Shown piece after piece: positions 8,001 to 17,367 of a DNA stretch of 64,000 nt (positions within the stretch are counted from its first letter, which is position 1; every line of letters starts with the position of its first letter). This stretch comes from Bacteroidales bacterium (GTDB lineage: Bacteria; Bacteroidota; Bacteroidia; Bacteroidales; UBA1402), in contig JAJFTH010000003.1 of assembly GCA_021373135.1 (NCBI GenBank), forward strand, positions 1,040,703 to 1,104,702. The letters run 5' to 3'. Made by a program: the position numbers and the translations under genes. A model generated the notes under the pieces. That model made no database searches, had not been told where the DNA came from, and worked only from the letters and a program-made list of their open reading frames with translations.

Positions 8001-9125
8001 ATGAAAGCATTAAATATTTTCATCAAAGTTGCACTTTTACTATTTCTTTTCCAGCCCTTTTTAACTCAGGAATTAGTTCAGGCTAAAAATTTACAAAAAA
8101 ATAGTCGTATAAGCGAAGTTCTAAAAATTAAGGTGGCAGTTGTTTTTGAAAATCCTGTCTTACCTCAGTTTGAAAATAAAAGAATGAACCAATGCTTTCA
8201 TACTCCCGGTTTGAAGACAAGATTGTGGAATGATCCTGAAATGTTATCAAACGAATATGAAAAATGTCTTGAAGAAGTTTCAGGCAATACGATTGATTAT
8301 GAAGTTGTCAAAGAAATTCAGGCTGAAAAGTTTTTTACTTATTTAAAGAATGATCCTTTAAAGCGATTACTGACAAGGGACGAAATTGCGACTTTGCTGT
8401 CAGAACCCGATTGGAAGACGTTTAAAGATATTGGGACTTCGTATGACTATAATGCTATGGTGAAGTATTATGGTTTTGATAAAATGAGAGATAATGGTGA
8501 GATTAATGAAGTCTGGGTATGGACTTTTCCTTACTGCGGAATGTGGGAATCTCACATGATGGGGAAAAATGCTTTCTGGATAAATTCCGAACCGAATGAA
8601 AATCCTACCTGTACAGAATTGCTTAGTATTATGGGTTTGAATTATGAACGCGATTTGGCCTGTGCCATGGAAAGTTACGGGCATCGTTTCGAATCAACCA
8701 TGATGCAGGTTTACGGATGGTGGAATTACGACAAAAAAACCAATAAAAACGAATTGACAAACTGGGAACGATTTGCAGGATACACAAAAAACTATGAAAA
8801 ATTTTCTCCAGGTAATACCCATGTTGGAAACATTCATTTTCCGCCTAACGGTGAATTCGATTATAACTGGAAGAATGAAAAAATGGTGAACAGTTTTTCC
8901 GATGAATGGTTTAATTATCCGAATATTAAAGAAAAGAAATCCAGAAAAATAAATTGCTCCGAGTGGAATTGCAGCCACATAGGATATATGAAATGGTGGT
9001 TTTCTCATGTTCCTCATTTCAAAGGAGTAAACCCGAAGGACGGAAAGCTGAATAATTGGTGGCATTATGTGGTTGATTACAATAAAGCATTGTTGGAAGA
9101 GAAAAAATTAAATCCCCAAAAATGA
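8001..9125 (+). CDS. secreted protein of unknown family in PUL 1
   Basis: 374 residues from the ATG at 8001, with a signal peptide (ALNIFIKVALLLFLF, then QA). An upstream ATG at 7944 lies within the terminator stem and is not favoured. I do not recognise a named domain. Visible are polar clusters that could form an active site: ESHMMGKNAFWINSEP, then CTELLSIMGLNYERDLACAMESYGHRFES, split by no repeats; and SEWNCSHIGYMKWWFSHVPH near residue 330. The many His, Glu and Trp residues in short motifs look like conserved functional positions. It overlaps the next gene by 4 bp (ATGA), which argues for translational coupling with the TIM-barrel/FGE-like fusion. Function unknown; a secreted hydrolase or a protease-like enzyme are both possible. 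Confidence 0.7.
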   Translation: MKALNIFIKVALLLFLFQPFLTQELVQAKNLQKNSRISEVLKIKVAVVFENPVLPQFENKRMNQCFHTPGLKTRLWNDPEMLSNEYEKCLEEVSGNTIDYEVVKEIQAEKFFTYLKNDPLKRLLTRDEIATLLSEPDWKTFKDIGTSYDYNAMVKYYGFDKMRDNGEINEVWVWTFPYCGMWESHMMGKNAFWINSEPNENPTCTELLSIMGLNYERDLACAMESYGHRFESTMMQVYGWWNYDKKTNKNELTNWERFAGYTKNYEKFSPGNTHVGNIHFPPNGEFDYNWKNEKMVNSFSDEWFNYPNIKEKKSRKINCSEWNCSHIGYMKWWFSHVPHFKGVNPKDGKLNNWWHYVVDYNKALLEEKKLNPQK

Positions 9126-11923
9126 AACAATCAATATATGTTAATTTGCTATTCTGGATTATTTCCTGCTGCCAGATTTCAGCCCAATCATTGGAAAGTT
9201 TTAAAGTTGATACATTAAACCGACTTGTTGTTCAATCAATTGCTCCGGGCTTTCAATTCACAAAAGAGCACCCATTAATTTCCTACGAAATAAATGGAAA
9301 ACAATATAACACATCTTCCAAATCAAAGGAAATATACATTCGCTATGAAACAGAACCGTTTGAATATGGAATAAAAGGTAAAATTCATTTTACAAACATT
9401 AGCTCTGATACGTTGAAACTGCATAATGTCGTGCCTTTCGGAATCTCAGAAGAAAATGTTTATATTACAGGTAAAGGCGACCATGAATTGTCCCGCACTC
9501 ATTTATTTATTCCTGGCAGAGTACCGGTGAATGTCATTGTTCCTGATAATGCTTGGGAATTAGGTTTTTCAGCCCTTGAACTGTCCCATGGAAAGAATAT
9601 TGCAGCACTTGTCCGGCGTGACAGAGCTACCATAAAAAATGGTCAGCGGAGAAGATTTGAAACGGTTTTGTTTCCCGGAGGCACTGTTGTGTATAATTTT
9701 TGGATAGACCAATATCAGGGAGAATGGCAAAACGGTTTAAGGCTGATGTTTCAGGACAGACTTTTGTACGATATTCCCGTCGGGACATTTGACAATTCTT
9801 TGCTGCAGCGCGAAGATCTTAAATGGTTTCGGAGTTGCTATGCCGTAAACCTGATGATGACCTGGGACAAGCATTTTTATGATTACAAAGACAGTTCATT
9901 TCATGTAAAAGAACATCTTGATAAAATGAAAAAGCTGATAGGCGGATATGATGTTTATAGTATCTGGCCAACCTGGCCTGCATTAGGTATGGATCAAAGA
10001 AATCAGTGGGATATGTTCAGGGATTTGCCGGGCGGATATAAAAAACTGAGAGAAATTTCAGACTTATGTCATCAAATGGGTTCTCATTTCTTTGTTTGTT
10101 ATAATCCATGGGATGAAAGTACGCGTTCTGATGAGGGACATTTTGATGGAATGACGAATATTACAAAAATTGCAAACATAGACGGATTTGTACTGGATAC
10201 AAAAGGTAGTTCCAGTGCGGAACTCCAGAATGCAGCAGATGCTGCCCGTCCAGGTGTTATCATGTACAGCGAAGGCATGGCGGTTCCCCGTGACATGCAG
10301 GGAATTCCATCGGGGCGGGTGCATAACGCATTATATTTTTCTCCTGTGCTGAACCTGAATAAACTAATCAAACCGGACTTTGCCATTTTCAGGGTTGCGG
10401 AAGAAGCACGCGAACCAATTCGCCGTGAATTCAATCTGTCCTTCTTTAATGGATATGGAACCGAAATAAATAACTTCCCGGCCGGCAAGTTTGAATGGGC
10501 AGACGAACAAATGAGGTATTGGGGAAAATTGCTTTTGATTCAACGGGAAAATAGTGAGAATTTTCTGCAGTTTTCTTTTCAGCCTTTAGTTCCAACCCTT
10601 GTTGACAGCATTTATGTGAATAAGTGGCCGTCAAAAACAAAAACGGTCTATACGGTTTTGAATCTGCATCCGTCTGGATTTAACGGAAATTTATTTCAGG
10701 TAGAAAAAAAAGATTCCTGCCATTTTATGGATTTATTTATGCACGAAGAGGTGCCTGTTAATATTGTTGATGGGAAATCATTTGCTCAGGTAAAATTGGA
10801 TGCATTTAATTCTTTTGATCTTGGAACAAACAATGAAAGTTCGGTTTCTGCCATTGTTCAATTTCCAGATATTTTATCTGTGAAACTGAAAGGTGATAAA
10901 CTCTCATTTTCTTCTGAAAAAGGTGATAAAATTAAGATATGGGCAGGTGAGCCTTCTTATGAAAACACACCTCTTGAGTATGAAATACAGACACAGTCTA
11001 TTCAGCTGCTTGAAAAATTTCCGAACAAAGAGGGTAAGTTTGTTATTCAGGCTTTTGAGGGCAAAGAATTGTTGGACGAGAGGGTGATTCATATCATTCC
11101 GGGGACAGCACGGTTAATTTCAAATAAAGAAATAACTGAAAAAGCAAAAAAAGCACCACAAGGTATGGTTGCAATTCCTGCAGGTATTTTCAGCTGTGGA
11201 AGTTATCGGATAGGGGATTCGTTTATTTCTTATCCGGAAAATTTGACAGCCAAAGGAGAAAAAGTATCCATGAAAAAATATTATATGGATAAATATCCTG
11301 TCACCAACATAGAATTTAAGGCATTTCTGGATGCAACAGGCTATCAGCCAAATGATACGACCAATTTCCTAAAACATTGGAAAAACCATCAGATTCCACA
11401 AGGGCAGGGACGTTATCCGGTAATATATGTGACGCTTGAAGATGCAAAAGCCTATGCAAAATGGGCAGGAAAAAGGATTCCCACTGAAATGGAATGGCAA
11501 TATGCTGCTCAGACTGATCAAGGAAATGAATGGCCATGGATACAAAAAACACCTGTAAAACGGGAAGAAGAGTTTATTACCAATACACTTTCCGTGTGGA
11601 AACTGAAGGGAATTGATGAGAACAGGTGCAATTTGGGAAATGGTTTGCTTTACCCGGTCGGAAAATACCCTAAGGGGAGAAATCCATATGGATTGTATGA
11701 TCTGGTAGGTTGCGTCTGGCAATTAACGAGTGATGTTTATGATAATACTACTTATAGATACATCATGGTTAAAGGCGGAAGTTATTTTTTGCCAACGTCG
11801 AGTTTTTGGTATGTTCAGGGAGGTCCCCGTGAATTGAATTTCAGACAATACCTGTTACGTGTTTCACCATCTTTTGAACGAAAGTCTACTGTGGGATTCC
11901 GTTGTGTAAAAGATGCATTATAA
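9122..11923 (+). CDS. TIM-barrel glycosidase-like protein fused to a cysteine-less FGE/SUMF1-like domain (copy 1)
   Basis: 933-residue secreted protein (signal peptide ending at QISAQ). Residues about 25-220 look like a beta-sandwich domain. Residues about 230-560 resemble a TIM-barrel glycosidase: GMDQRNQWDMFRDLPGG, FVLDTKGSS and YSEGMAVPRDMQ carry Asp/Glu residues conserved in the paralogue at 21985. Residues about 680-933 form an FGE-sulfatase/SUMF1-like domain (MVAIPAGIF, MDKYPVTNIEF, RIPTEMEWQYAA, NPYGLYDLVGCVWQLTSD, VKGGSY, GFRCV). Neither cysteine that follows GGSY in true formylglycine-generating enzymes is present, so sulfatase activation is unlikely; no sulfatase gene is nearby either. 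The domain may bind ligand. It overlaps the preceding gene and is 17 nt ahead of the next. Confidence 0.8.
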   Translation: MKQSIYVNLLFWIISCCQISAQSLESFKVDTLNRLVVQSIAPGFQFTKEHPLISYEINGKQYNTSSKSKEIYIRYETEPFEYGIKGKIHFTNISSDTLKLHNVVPFGISEENVYITGKGDHELSRTHLFIPGRVPVNVIVPDNAWELGFSALELSHGKNIAALVRRDRATIKNGQRRRFETVLFPGGTVVYNFWIDQYQGEWQNGLRLMFQDRLLYDIPVGTFDNSLLQREDLKWFRSCYAVNLMMTWDKHFYDYKDSSFHVKEHLDKMKKLIGGYDVYSIWPTWPALGMDQRNQWDMFRDLPGGYKKLREISDLCHQMGSHFFVCYNPWDESTRSDEGHFDGMTNITKIANIDGFVLDTKGSSSAELQNAADAARPGVIMYSEGMAVPRDMQGIPSGRVHNALYFSPVLNLNKLIKPDFAIFRVAEEAREPIRREFNLSFFNGYGTEINNFPAGKFEWADEQMRYWGKLLLIQRENSENFLQFSFQPLVPTLVDSIYVNKWPSKTKTVYTVLNLHPSGFNGNLFQVEKKDSCHFMDLFMHEEVPVNIVDGKSFAQVKLDAFNSFDLGTNNESSVSAIVQFPDILSVKLKGDKLSFSSEKGDKIKIWAGEPSYENTPLEYEIQTQSIQLLEKFPNKEGKFVIQAFEGKELLDERVIHIIPGTARLISNKEITEKAKKAPQGMVAIPAGIFSCGSYRIGDSFISYPENLTAKGEKVSMKKYYMDKYPVTNIEFKAFLDATGYQPNDTTNFLKHWKNHQIPQGQGRYPVIYVTLEDAKAYAKWAGKRIPTEMEWQYAAQTDQGNEWPWIQKTPVKREEEFITNTLSVWKLKGIDENRCNLGNGLLYPVGKYPKGRNPYGLYDLVGCVWQLTSDVYDNTTYRYIMVKGGSYFLPTSSFWYVQGGPRELNFRQYLLRVSPSFERKSTVGFRCVKDAL

Positions 11924-11940
11924 TTTTAATTGATAGAGAT

Positions 11941-14900
11941 ATGACAATAAGAGTTTTCTTAATTTCTGTTTTTTGTTTCTTCAATGTCGCTTTTATCGCA
12001 GCCAAGTCTCCAATAAGAGTTGCATTGATAACTAACAGTCAGAAAGAACTGGTTAGTGAAGTCACAGCCTTAAAGACAATGCTTGAAAATCATTCTGATG
12101 AAATAGAATGCCAGGTTCTCCCCCTTGCTCATTTATCAGATATGAAGAATTTTGATGTCGTTTGGTTTCAGCGTCTGGATTCGTCGGAGATTTCACTTCA
12201 GGAAATCAAAGCACGGAAAACAATCATAGATTATGTTTCAAAGGGAGGGAAGCTTATATTATCGATGGATGCCGTGAGATTACTAAATGCGTGGGGTATT
12301 GAATCTCAAGAAATGCAGATAAAACATTTTAATGTTGTTGATGAAGGGTTTGGTCGTAAAGTTGGATTTCATGCATTTAGAGAACATCCTGTATTTGATA
12401 AAATGTTCGGAGGAGCTTATACGTGGCATGGCAAAAAAGATAACACCTGTCGTGTGATAGGATTCTTTGACGATTCAAGTCCTAAAGCTAAGAATTCATT
12501 GGTAATCGGGACGTTGTGGGAATATATTTACTATCATCCGCAAGATAAAATCCTGTGGGAAACTTCGGTCGGAAAAGGTAAAATATTAGCAATCGGCGGT
12601 TTTTTATATTATAATCAGGAAAATTTTCACGCAAAGATTCTGGATCAATTTACTACGAATTGCATCAAATACATGGTGGGTAAAAAAACAGATTCAAAAG
12701 CTTATTATTGGACAACCAACGATTCTACCGAAGTCATATTGTCAAAGAATGATTTAACGGGTGTTTCTCTGTCAAAACCTGAAAAATGGGTTTTACCTGA
12801 AAATCAGATGAAACTGGACAGGAATGCCGCTAACTTTTACTGTGACCTACCCACCCAGCGTTGTTTGGTTGTCGCGCAGGAAAAAGCCGGAATTGAAGAA
12901 ATCTGGACACATCCTTTCATGTCGCTGAGAGATTTTCATACCTATCTGGATATTGAAGGTGTCGATACATTGGTTTCATTAAACAAGTATCTTCCACATT
13001 TTGAAATTAGGCCGAATGCACTGGTAAGAACATATCAGATAGGGAAAATTACCTTAAAAGAGATCATTACAGCTAAAATCTCAGATCCGACAGTTGTCGT
13101 TCATTACCAATGGGAAGGTTCTGGATTAAAAAACCTGATTACCGATTTTTGCAGTAACATCCGTTTTATGTGGCCCTATGATGAAAAAGCACTGGGTTCT
13201 ATTTATTATGAATGGTCGGATGCAATGAATGCCTTTGTGGTGTCAGATATAAATAAAGAATTCTGTTCACTGGTCGGAGCCAATTTGAAAGGTGAAAATC
13301 TGCTTACAGGCCGATACGATGGGTTTATATACACAAAAGACAAATTGCCAGTAGGAACTAAAACCGATAAATTGCAGGTTGCGGCATCCATGAGGTATCA
13401 TGTTGAAAATCAAACATCCCTGGATATGTTTATGATTGCATCGAATACCGGACTGAAAGATGTGGAAAAAGAATATGCATCAGTGATGAAAAATCCATCA
13501 AATGTTCTGGATGAAAGTTCCGATTATTATGATGATTATTTTTCAAAAACATTAAATATAACAACTCCTGATTCTTTGTTTAACGAAGGATTTAAATGGG
13601 CAGTATTGGGATCAGAGCAATTCAATGTTCATACACCCGGTGTCGGAACTTCCCTGATGGCAGGTTATTCTTCTTCCAGAAGAGGATGGGGTGGTGGTCA
13701 AAAAGTGAGCGGAAGGCCGGGCTACGCATGGTATTTTGGCCGTGATGCCGTATGGTCTGGTTTTGCTTTTGATGGTTTGGGTGATTTTAAAACAGTGAAA
13801 CAAATATTGGAAACATTAATCCGTTTTCAACAGGTTGATGGCAAAATTTATCACGAATTAACTTCAAGTGTTTCCGTTCATTTTGACGCTTCGGATGCAA
13901 CTCCCCTGTTTGTGAATCTGATGGCACAGTACTTACGCAGAAGCGGGGATATTGATTTTGTAAAAGCAAACATAAATGCCATTCACAAAGCAATGGACTA
14001 TTGCGCTTCTACCGATACGGATGGAGATCATTTGATCGAAATAAGCAATGTGGGACACGGTTGGCTCGAAGGTGGCGAATTATATGGGTCTCATACTGAG
14101 TTTTATCTTGTCGGTTTATGGAATGCCGCCCTGAATGATGCGTCTTATTTATCTGAGGTGGTGGGTGAGAAAGACAGAGCCTTAAAATATAAAGCCGAAT
14201 CCCAAGTGGTCAACAAAATAATAAATACAGATTTTTGGAATCCGAAAGGCTACTATAATTATGGTAAAAAGAAAGACGGAAGTTTTACCGATGATTTGAT
14301 TTCTTTGGTAACGGTACCTGTATATTTCGGAGTAACGGATGATGATAAATCACTGAAAACAATCAAACATTTTGCATCAGCGGAATATTCTGCTGATTGG
14401 GGTGTCCGGATGATCAACGACAATTACTCTCTTTTTAATCCGACAGCATATCATTTTGGAAGTATCTGGCCATTGTTTACCGGATGGGCTTCTTTGTCAG
14501 AATATAAAATTGGCCTTTACAACCAGGCTTATACTCATCTGATGGCCAATCTGCTTAATTATAAAACATTTTCTTTGGGTCGTGCACCTGAGGTGATTAA
14601 CGGGCTAATCTTTAAACCTTCAGGAGTTACTTTACATCAGTGCTGGTCTGAAACGATGGCTATTCAGCCTGTCATTGAAGGAATGCTCGGAATCAGCTCT
14701 GATGCGCTGAATCACTCGCTCACATTAGCTCCAAAAATTCCCATAGAATGGAATACCTGTAAGGTCAATAACATTAGGGTTGGAAACAATAATATAGATT
14801 TCTCAATGAGTAAAAGCGATGGTAAAGTGAGCTATTTGTTCACTTCAAAGGAACCTGTAAGAATTCAATTTCAACCCTCTTTCCCCTGCGGAACTAAAAT

Positions 14901-15312
14901 TAAAAAAATAAAGATAAATGGAGAAAATGCAACTATTAATAGTGAGACTGAAAAGGAATCTGTTACTATTGGCACTGCCTTTACAACTGACCAACAAACC
15001 ATTGTTGAAATTACCTATACTGAGGGAGTTGCAGCATTACCATCGATTTCTTATCCTACATTTGAGAAATTATCCAGTGGATTCAGAATTTTAGAGCAGA
15101 CTTTAAAGGATGGAGTATTTGAAGTTCAGTTACAAGGTCGTCCGGGGAACAGCTATTCTTTGAAACTTTATTTGCCATACGGCTATCAAAAAATGGAAGG
15201 AGCCACTGAAATTGTAAAAACCTCGAAAAATATCTATACCGTAACCGTCTTTTTTGATAAGACGTCATCAAATTACTCGGTCAAAAAATTAAAAGTATTT
15301 ATATCAAAATAA
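11941..15312 (+). CDS. ThuA-like domain fused to an (alpha/alpha)6-barrel glycosidase-like protein
   Basis: 1123 residues from the ATG at 11941 (signal peptide then IAAKS). The frame is open from 11902, overlapping the previous gene, but the later start gives the signal peptide directly. Residues about 25-250 look like a ThuA/glutamine-amidotransferase-like fold (IRVALITNSQKE, FDVVWFQRLDS, YVSKGGKLILSMDA). Residues about 540-950 resemble clan GH-G/amylo-alpha-1,6-glucosidase-like barrels: GYAWYFGRDAVWSGFAF, GHGWLEGGELYGSHTEFY and AYHFGSIWPLFTGW. A C-terminal beta region follows. The acidic residues in GRDAVW and EGGELYGSHTE are candidate catalytic positions. The exact glycoside hydrolase family is not clear. 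It sits in a tight operon (17 nt before, 10 nt after). Confidence 0.75.
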   Translation: MTIRVFLISVFCFFNVAFIAAKSPIRVALITNSQKELVSEVTALKTMLENHSDEIECQVLPLAHLSDMKNFDVVWFQRLDSSEISLQEIKARKTIIDYVSKGGKLILSMDAVRLLNAWGIESQEMQIKHFNVVDEGFGRKVGFHAFREHPVFDKMFGGAYTWHGKKDNTCRVIGFFDDSSPKAKNSLVIGTLWEYIYYHPQDKILWETSVGKGKILAIGGFLYYNQENFHAKILDQFTTNCIKYMVGKKTDSKAYYWTTNDSTEVILSKNDLTGVSLSKPEKWVLPENQMKLDRNAANFYCDLPTQRCLVVAQEKAGIEEIWTHPFMSLRDFHTYLDIEGVDTLVSLNKYLPHFEIRPNALVRTYQIGKITLKEIITAKISDPTVVVHYQWEGSGLKNLITDFCSNIRFMWPYDEKALGSIYYEWSDAMNAFVVSDINKEFCSLVGANLKGENLLTGRYDGFIYTKDKLPVGTKTDKLQVAASMRYHVENQTSLDMFMIASNTGLKDVEKEYASVMKNPSNVLDESSDYYDDYFSKTLNITTPDSLFNEGFKWAVLGSEQFNVHTPGVGTSLMAGYSSSRRGWGGGQKVSGRPGYAWYFGRDAVWSGFAFDGLGDFKTVKQILETLIRFQQVDGKIYHELTSSVSVHFDASDATPLFVNLMAQYLRRSGDIDFVKANINAIHKAMDYCASTDTDGDHLIEISNVGHGWLEGGELYGSHTEFYLVGLWNAALNDASYLSEVVGEKDRALKYKAESQVVNKIINTDFWNPKGYYNYGKKKDGSFTDDLISLVTVPVYFGVTDDDKSLKTIKHFASAEYSADWGVRMINDNYSLFNPTAYHFGSIWPLFTGWASLSEYKIGLYNQAYTHLMANLLNYKTFSLGRAPEVINGLIFKPSGVTLHQCWSETMAIQPVIEGMLGISSDALNHSLTLAPKIPIEWNTCKVNNIRVGNNNIDFSMSKSDGKVSYLFTSKEPVRIQFQPSFPCGTKIKKIKINGENATINSETEKESVTIGTAFTTDQQTIVEITYTEGVAALPSISYPTFEKLSSGFRILEQTLKDGVFEVQLQGRPGNSYSLKLYLPYGYQKMEGATEIVKTSKNIYTVTVFFDKTSSNYSVKKLKVFISK

Positions 15313-15322
15313 GACTGTTTCT

Positions 15323-17350
15323 ATGCAAAGGGTAATATTAAGTATTTTATTTTGTGGAATATGGATTGTTAATTGTCAATCTGCAACTTTAACATCCGAT
15401 TTATACCAGAACAATCGTGAACCTCTAATTACAAAGCCTCTTATCGAGCTTCCACTTGGTGCTGTACGTCCTGACGGATGGTTAAAAGATCAGATGGTCA
15501 GAATGAGAAATGGGATGACCGGAAATCTGGATTCACTTTACAGTCAGGTGATGGGTAAGCGTAATGGCTGGCTGGGAGGTGATGGTGATGTTTGGGAAAG
15601 AGGGCCGTATTGGATTGACGGATTACTTCCTTTGGCTTATATATTAGATGACAAAGCCCTGAAAGCCAAAGTGCAGCCATGGGTCGAGTGGACACTTAAA
15701 AGTCAACAACCGGATGGCTATTTCGGACCATCGGTTGACAGAAAGCCTGAGTCCGGTTTGCAACGCACAAATGCACGTGACTGGTGGCCAAAAATGGTTG
15801 TTTTGAAGTTTATGCAACAATATTACGATGCAACAGGAGACAAGCGTGTTATTTCATTCATGACCAGATATTTTCAGTATCAGTTAAGAGAATTGCCTAA
15901 GACACCTCTTAATAATTGGACGTCGTGGGGACAAGAACGCGGTGGAGATAATTTAATGGTGATTTACTGGCTCTATAATATTACAGGCGATCCTTTCTTG
16001 CTTGAACTTGGAGACTTGATAACCCAGCAAACGACCGATTGGACCGGCTTATTTTCAGATGGTCATACTTTGAATACCCTATTTAGTATTCATGGCGTCA
16101 ATTTGGCTCAGGCTATGAAGCAGCCGATTATTCGTTATCAGGCTATAAAGGATAAAAAATACATAGATGCTATTACAAAGGGAGCTGCCGATTTGAAAAA
16201 AGCTCATGGATGGCCTACCGGATTATACGCAGCTGATGAAATGCTGCATACCGGAAATCCTACTCAGGGTTCTGAACTTTGCACAGCAGTAGAAATGATG
16301 TTCTCGCTGGAAAAAATGATTGAAATAGTGGATCAGGTTGAATGGGCAGACTGGCTGGAAAGAATAGCTTTCAATGCACTTCCGACACAGGTTACCGACA
16401 ATTTTGATGCACGTCAATACTATCAGCAGCTCAATCAGGTTCAAATATCCCGTCAGATGCGGAATTTTATGACCTGTTATAATGGTACGGATCAAGTTTT
16501 TGGATTATTGACGGGTTATCCGTGTTGCACTTCAAATTTGCATCAGGGCTGGCCAAAATTTACCCGTCATTTATGGTTTGCATCTAAAGATCATGGACTG
16601 GCAGCACTTATTTATTCACCAAATACTGTAACGGCAAAAGTTGCTTCCGGCACTGAGGTCAGAATTAAAGAAGTTACAAACTATCCTTTTGATGAATCAA
16701 TTAAATTTAATATTGAGATTCCAAACAAAAAGATTAAATCAGTAGAATTCCCGTTTTATTTGCGAATACCTCAATGGTGCAATCAGGCTGAAATTAAAAT
16801 TAACGGTGTTGTTTGGAAAAATGTTGCGGGAGGAAAGATTGAAAGTATATTACGGACATGGAAATCCGGGGATCAGGTTGAATTAAATTTACCCATGAGG
16901 GTTACCGTTTCTCGCTGGTATGAAGAGTCAGCAGCAATCGAACGGGGCCCGCTGCTGTACGCATTAAGAATGAATGAAAAATGGGTCAAAGTACAGGATG
17001 ACCATAAATTCGGCACCCGTTACGGTGATTGGTATTATGAAGTTTACAGCGATTCTCCGTGGAATTATTGTCTTAAAGAAGAATCCATTAAACCGGAAAA
17101 TATTGAAACGAACTTTCAGGTAGTAAAACGAACCGTAAACGGTTATCCGTGGAATATTGAAAACGCTCCTGTTGAAATTAAAACAAAAGGTAAGCGAATG
17201 AATGAGTGGGGACTTTATAACAGCTCTGCCGGCCCATTGCCGTTTAGCGTTCAGTATCAGGCAGAAACAATGCCTGAAGAAGAAATTACGCTGGTTCCAT
17301 ATGGATGTACAACCTTAAGAATCACAGAATTTCCGGTTACATCAAAATAA
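15323..17350 (+). CDS. GH127/GH146-type (DUF1680) putative beta-L-arabinofuranosidase, copy 1
   Basis: 675-residue secreted protein (signal peptide ending near NCQSA). DUF1680 (alpha/alpha)6-barrel features: GSRNGWLGGDGD-like MGKRNGWLGGDGDVWERG near residue 75, NPTQGSELCTAVEMM with Glu318 and Cys320, and GYPCCTSNLHQ with Cys401-Cys402. In characterised GH127/146 enzymes a Glu, a Cys and a CC pair coordinate zinc and supply the cysteine nucleophile, so the site looks intact. A C-terminal beta-sandwich follows (PFYLRIPQWC, ERGPLLYALR). It is a paralogue of the protein at 25108-27155 and sits 10 nt after the previous gene. Substrate inferred to be arabinofuranosyl, not proven; the more divergent GH146-like branch is possible. 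Confidence 0.87.
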   Translation: MQRVILSILFCGIWIVNCQSATLTSDLYQNNREPLITKPLIELPLGAVRPDGWLKDQMVRMRNGMTGNLDSLYSQVMGKRNGWLGGDGDVWERGPYWIDGLLPLAYILDDKALKAKVQPWVEWTLKSQQPDGYFGPSVDRKPESGLQRTNARDWWPKMVVLKFMQQYYDATGDKRVISFMTRYFQYQLRELPKTPLNNWTSWGQERGGDNLMVIYWLYNITGDPFLLELGDLITQQTTDWTGLFSDGHTLNTLFSIHGVNLAQAMKQPIIRYQAIKDKKYIDAITKGAADLKKAHGWPTGLYAADEMLHTGNPTQGSELCTAVEMMFSLEKMIEIVDQVEWADWLERIAFNALPTQVTDNFDARQYYQQLNQVQISRQMRNFMTCYNGTDQVFGLLTGYPCCTSNLHQGWPKFTRHLWFASKDHGLAALIYSPNTVTAKVASGTEVRIKEVTNYPFDESIKFNIEIPNKKIKSVEFPFYLRIPQWCNQAEIKINGVVWKNVAGGKIESILRTWKSGDQVELNLPMRVTVSRWYEESAAIERGPLLYALRMNEKWVKVQDDHKFGTRYGDWYYEVYSDSPWNYCLKEESIKPENIETNFQVVKRTVNGYPWNIENAPVEIKTKGKRMNEWGLYNSSAGPLPFSVQYQAETMPEEEITLVPYGCTTLRITEFPVTSK

Positions 17351-17367
17351 TTTTTAAGTAAAAGATC

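Noticed and set aside
9122..11923. Calling the C-terminal domain a sulfatase-maturing formylglycine-generating enzyme
   Set aside because: The cysteine pair after GGSY is missing in both copies and no sulfatase gene is in the window.
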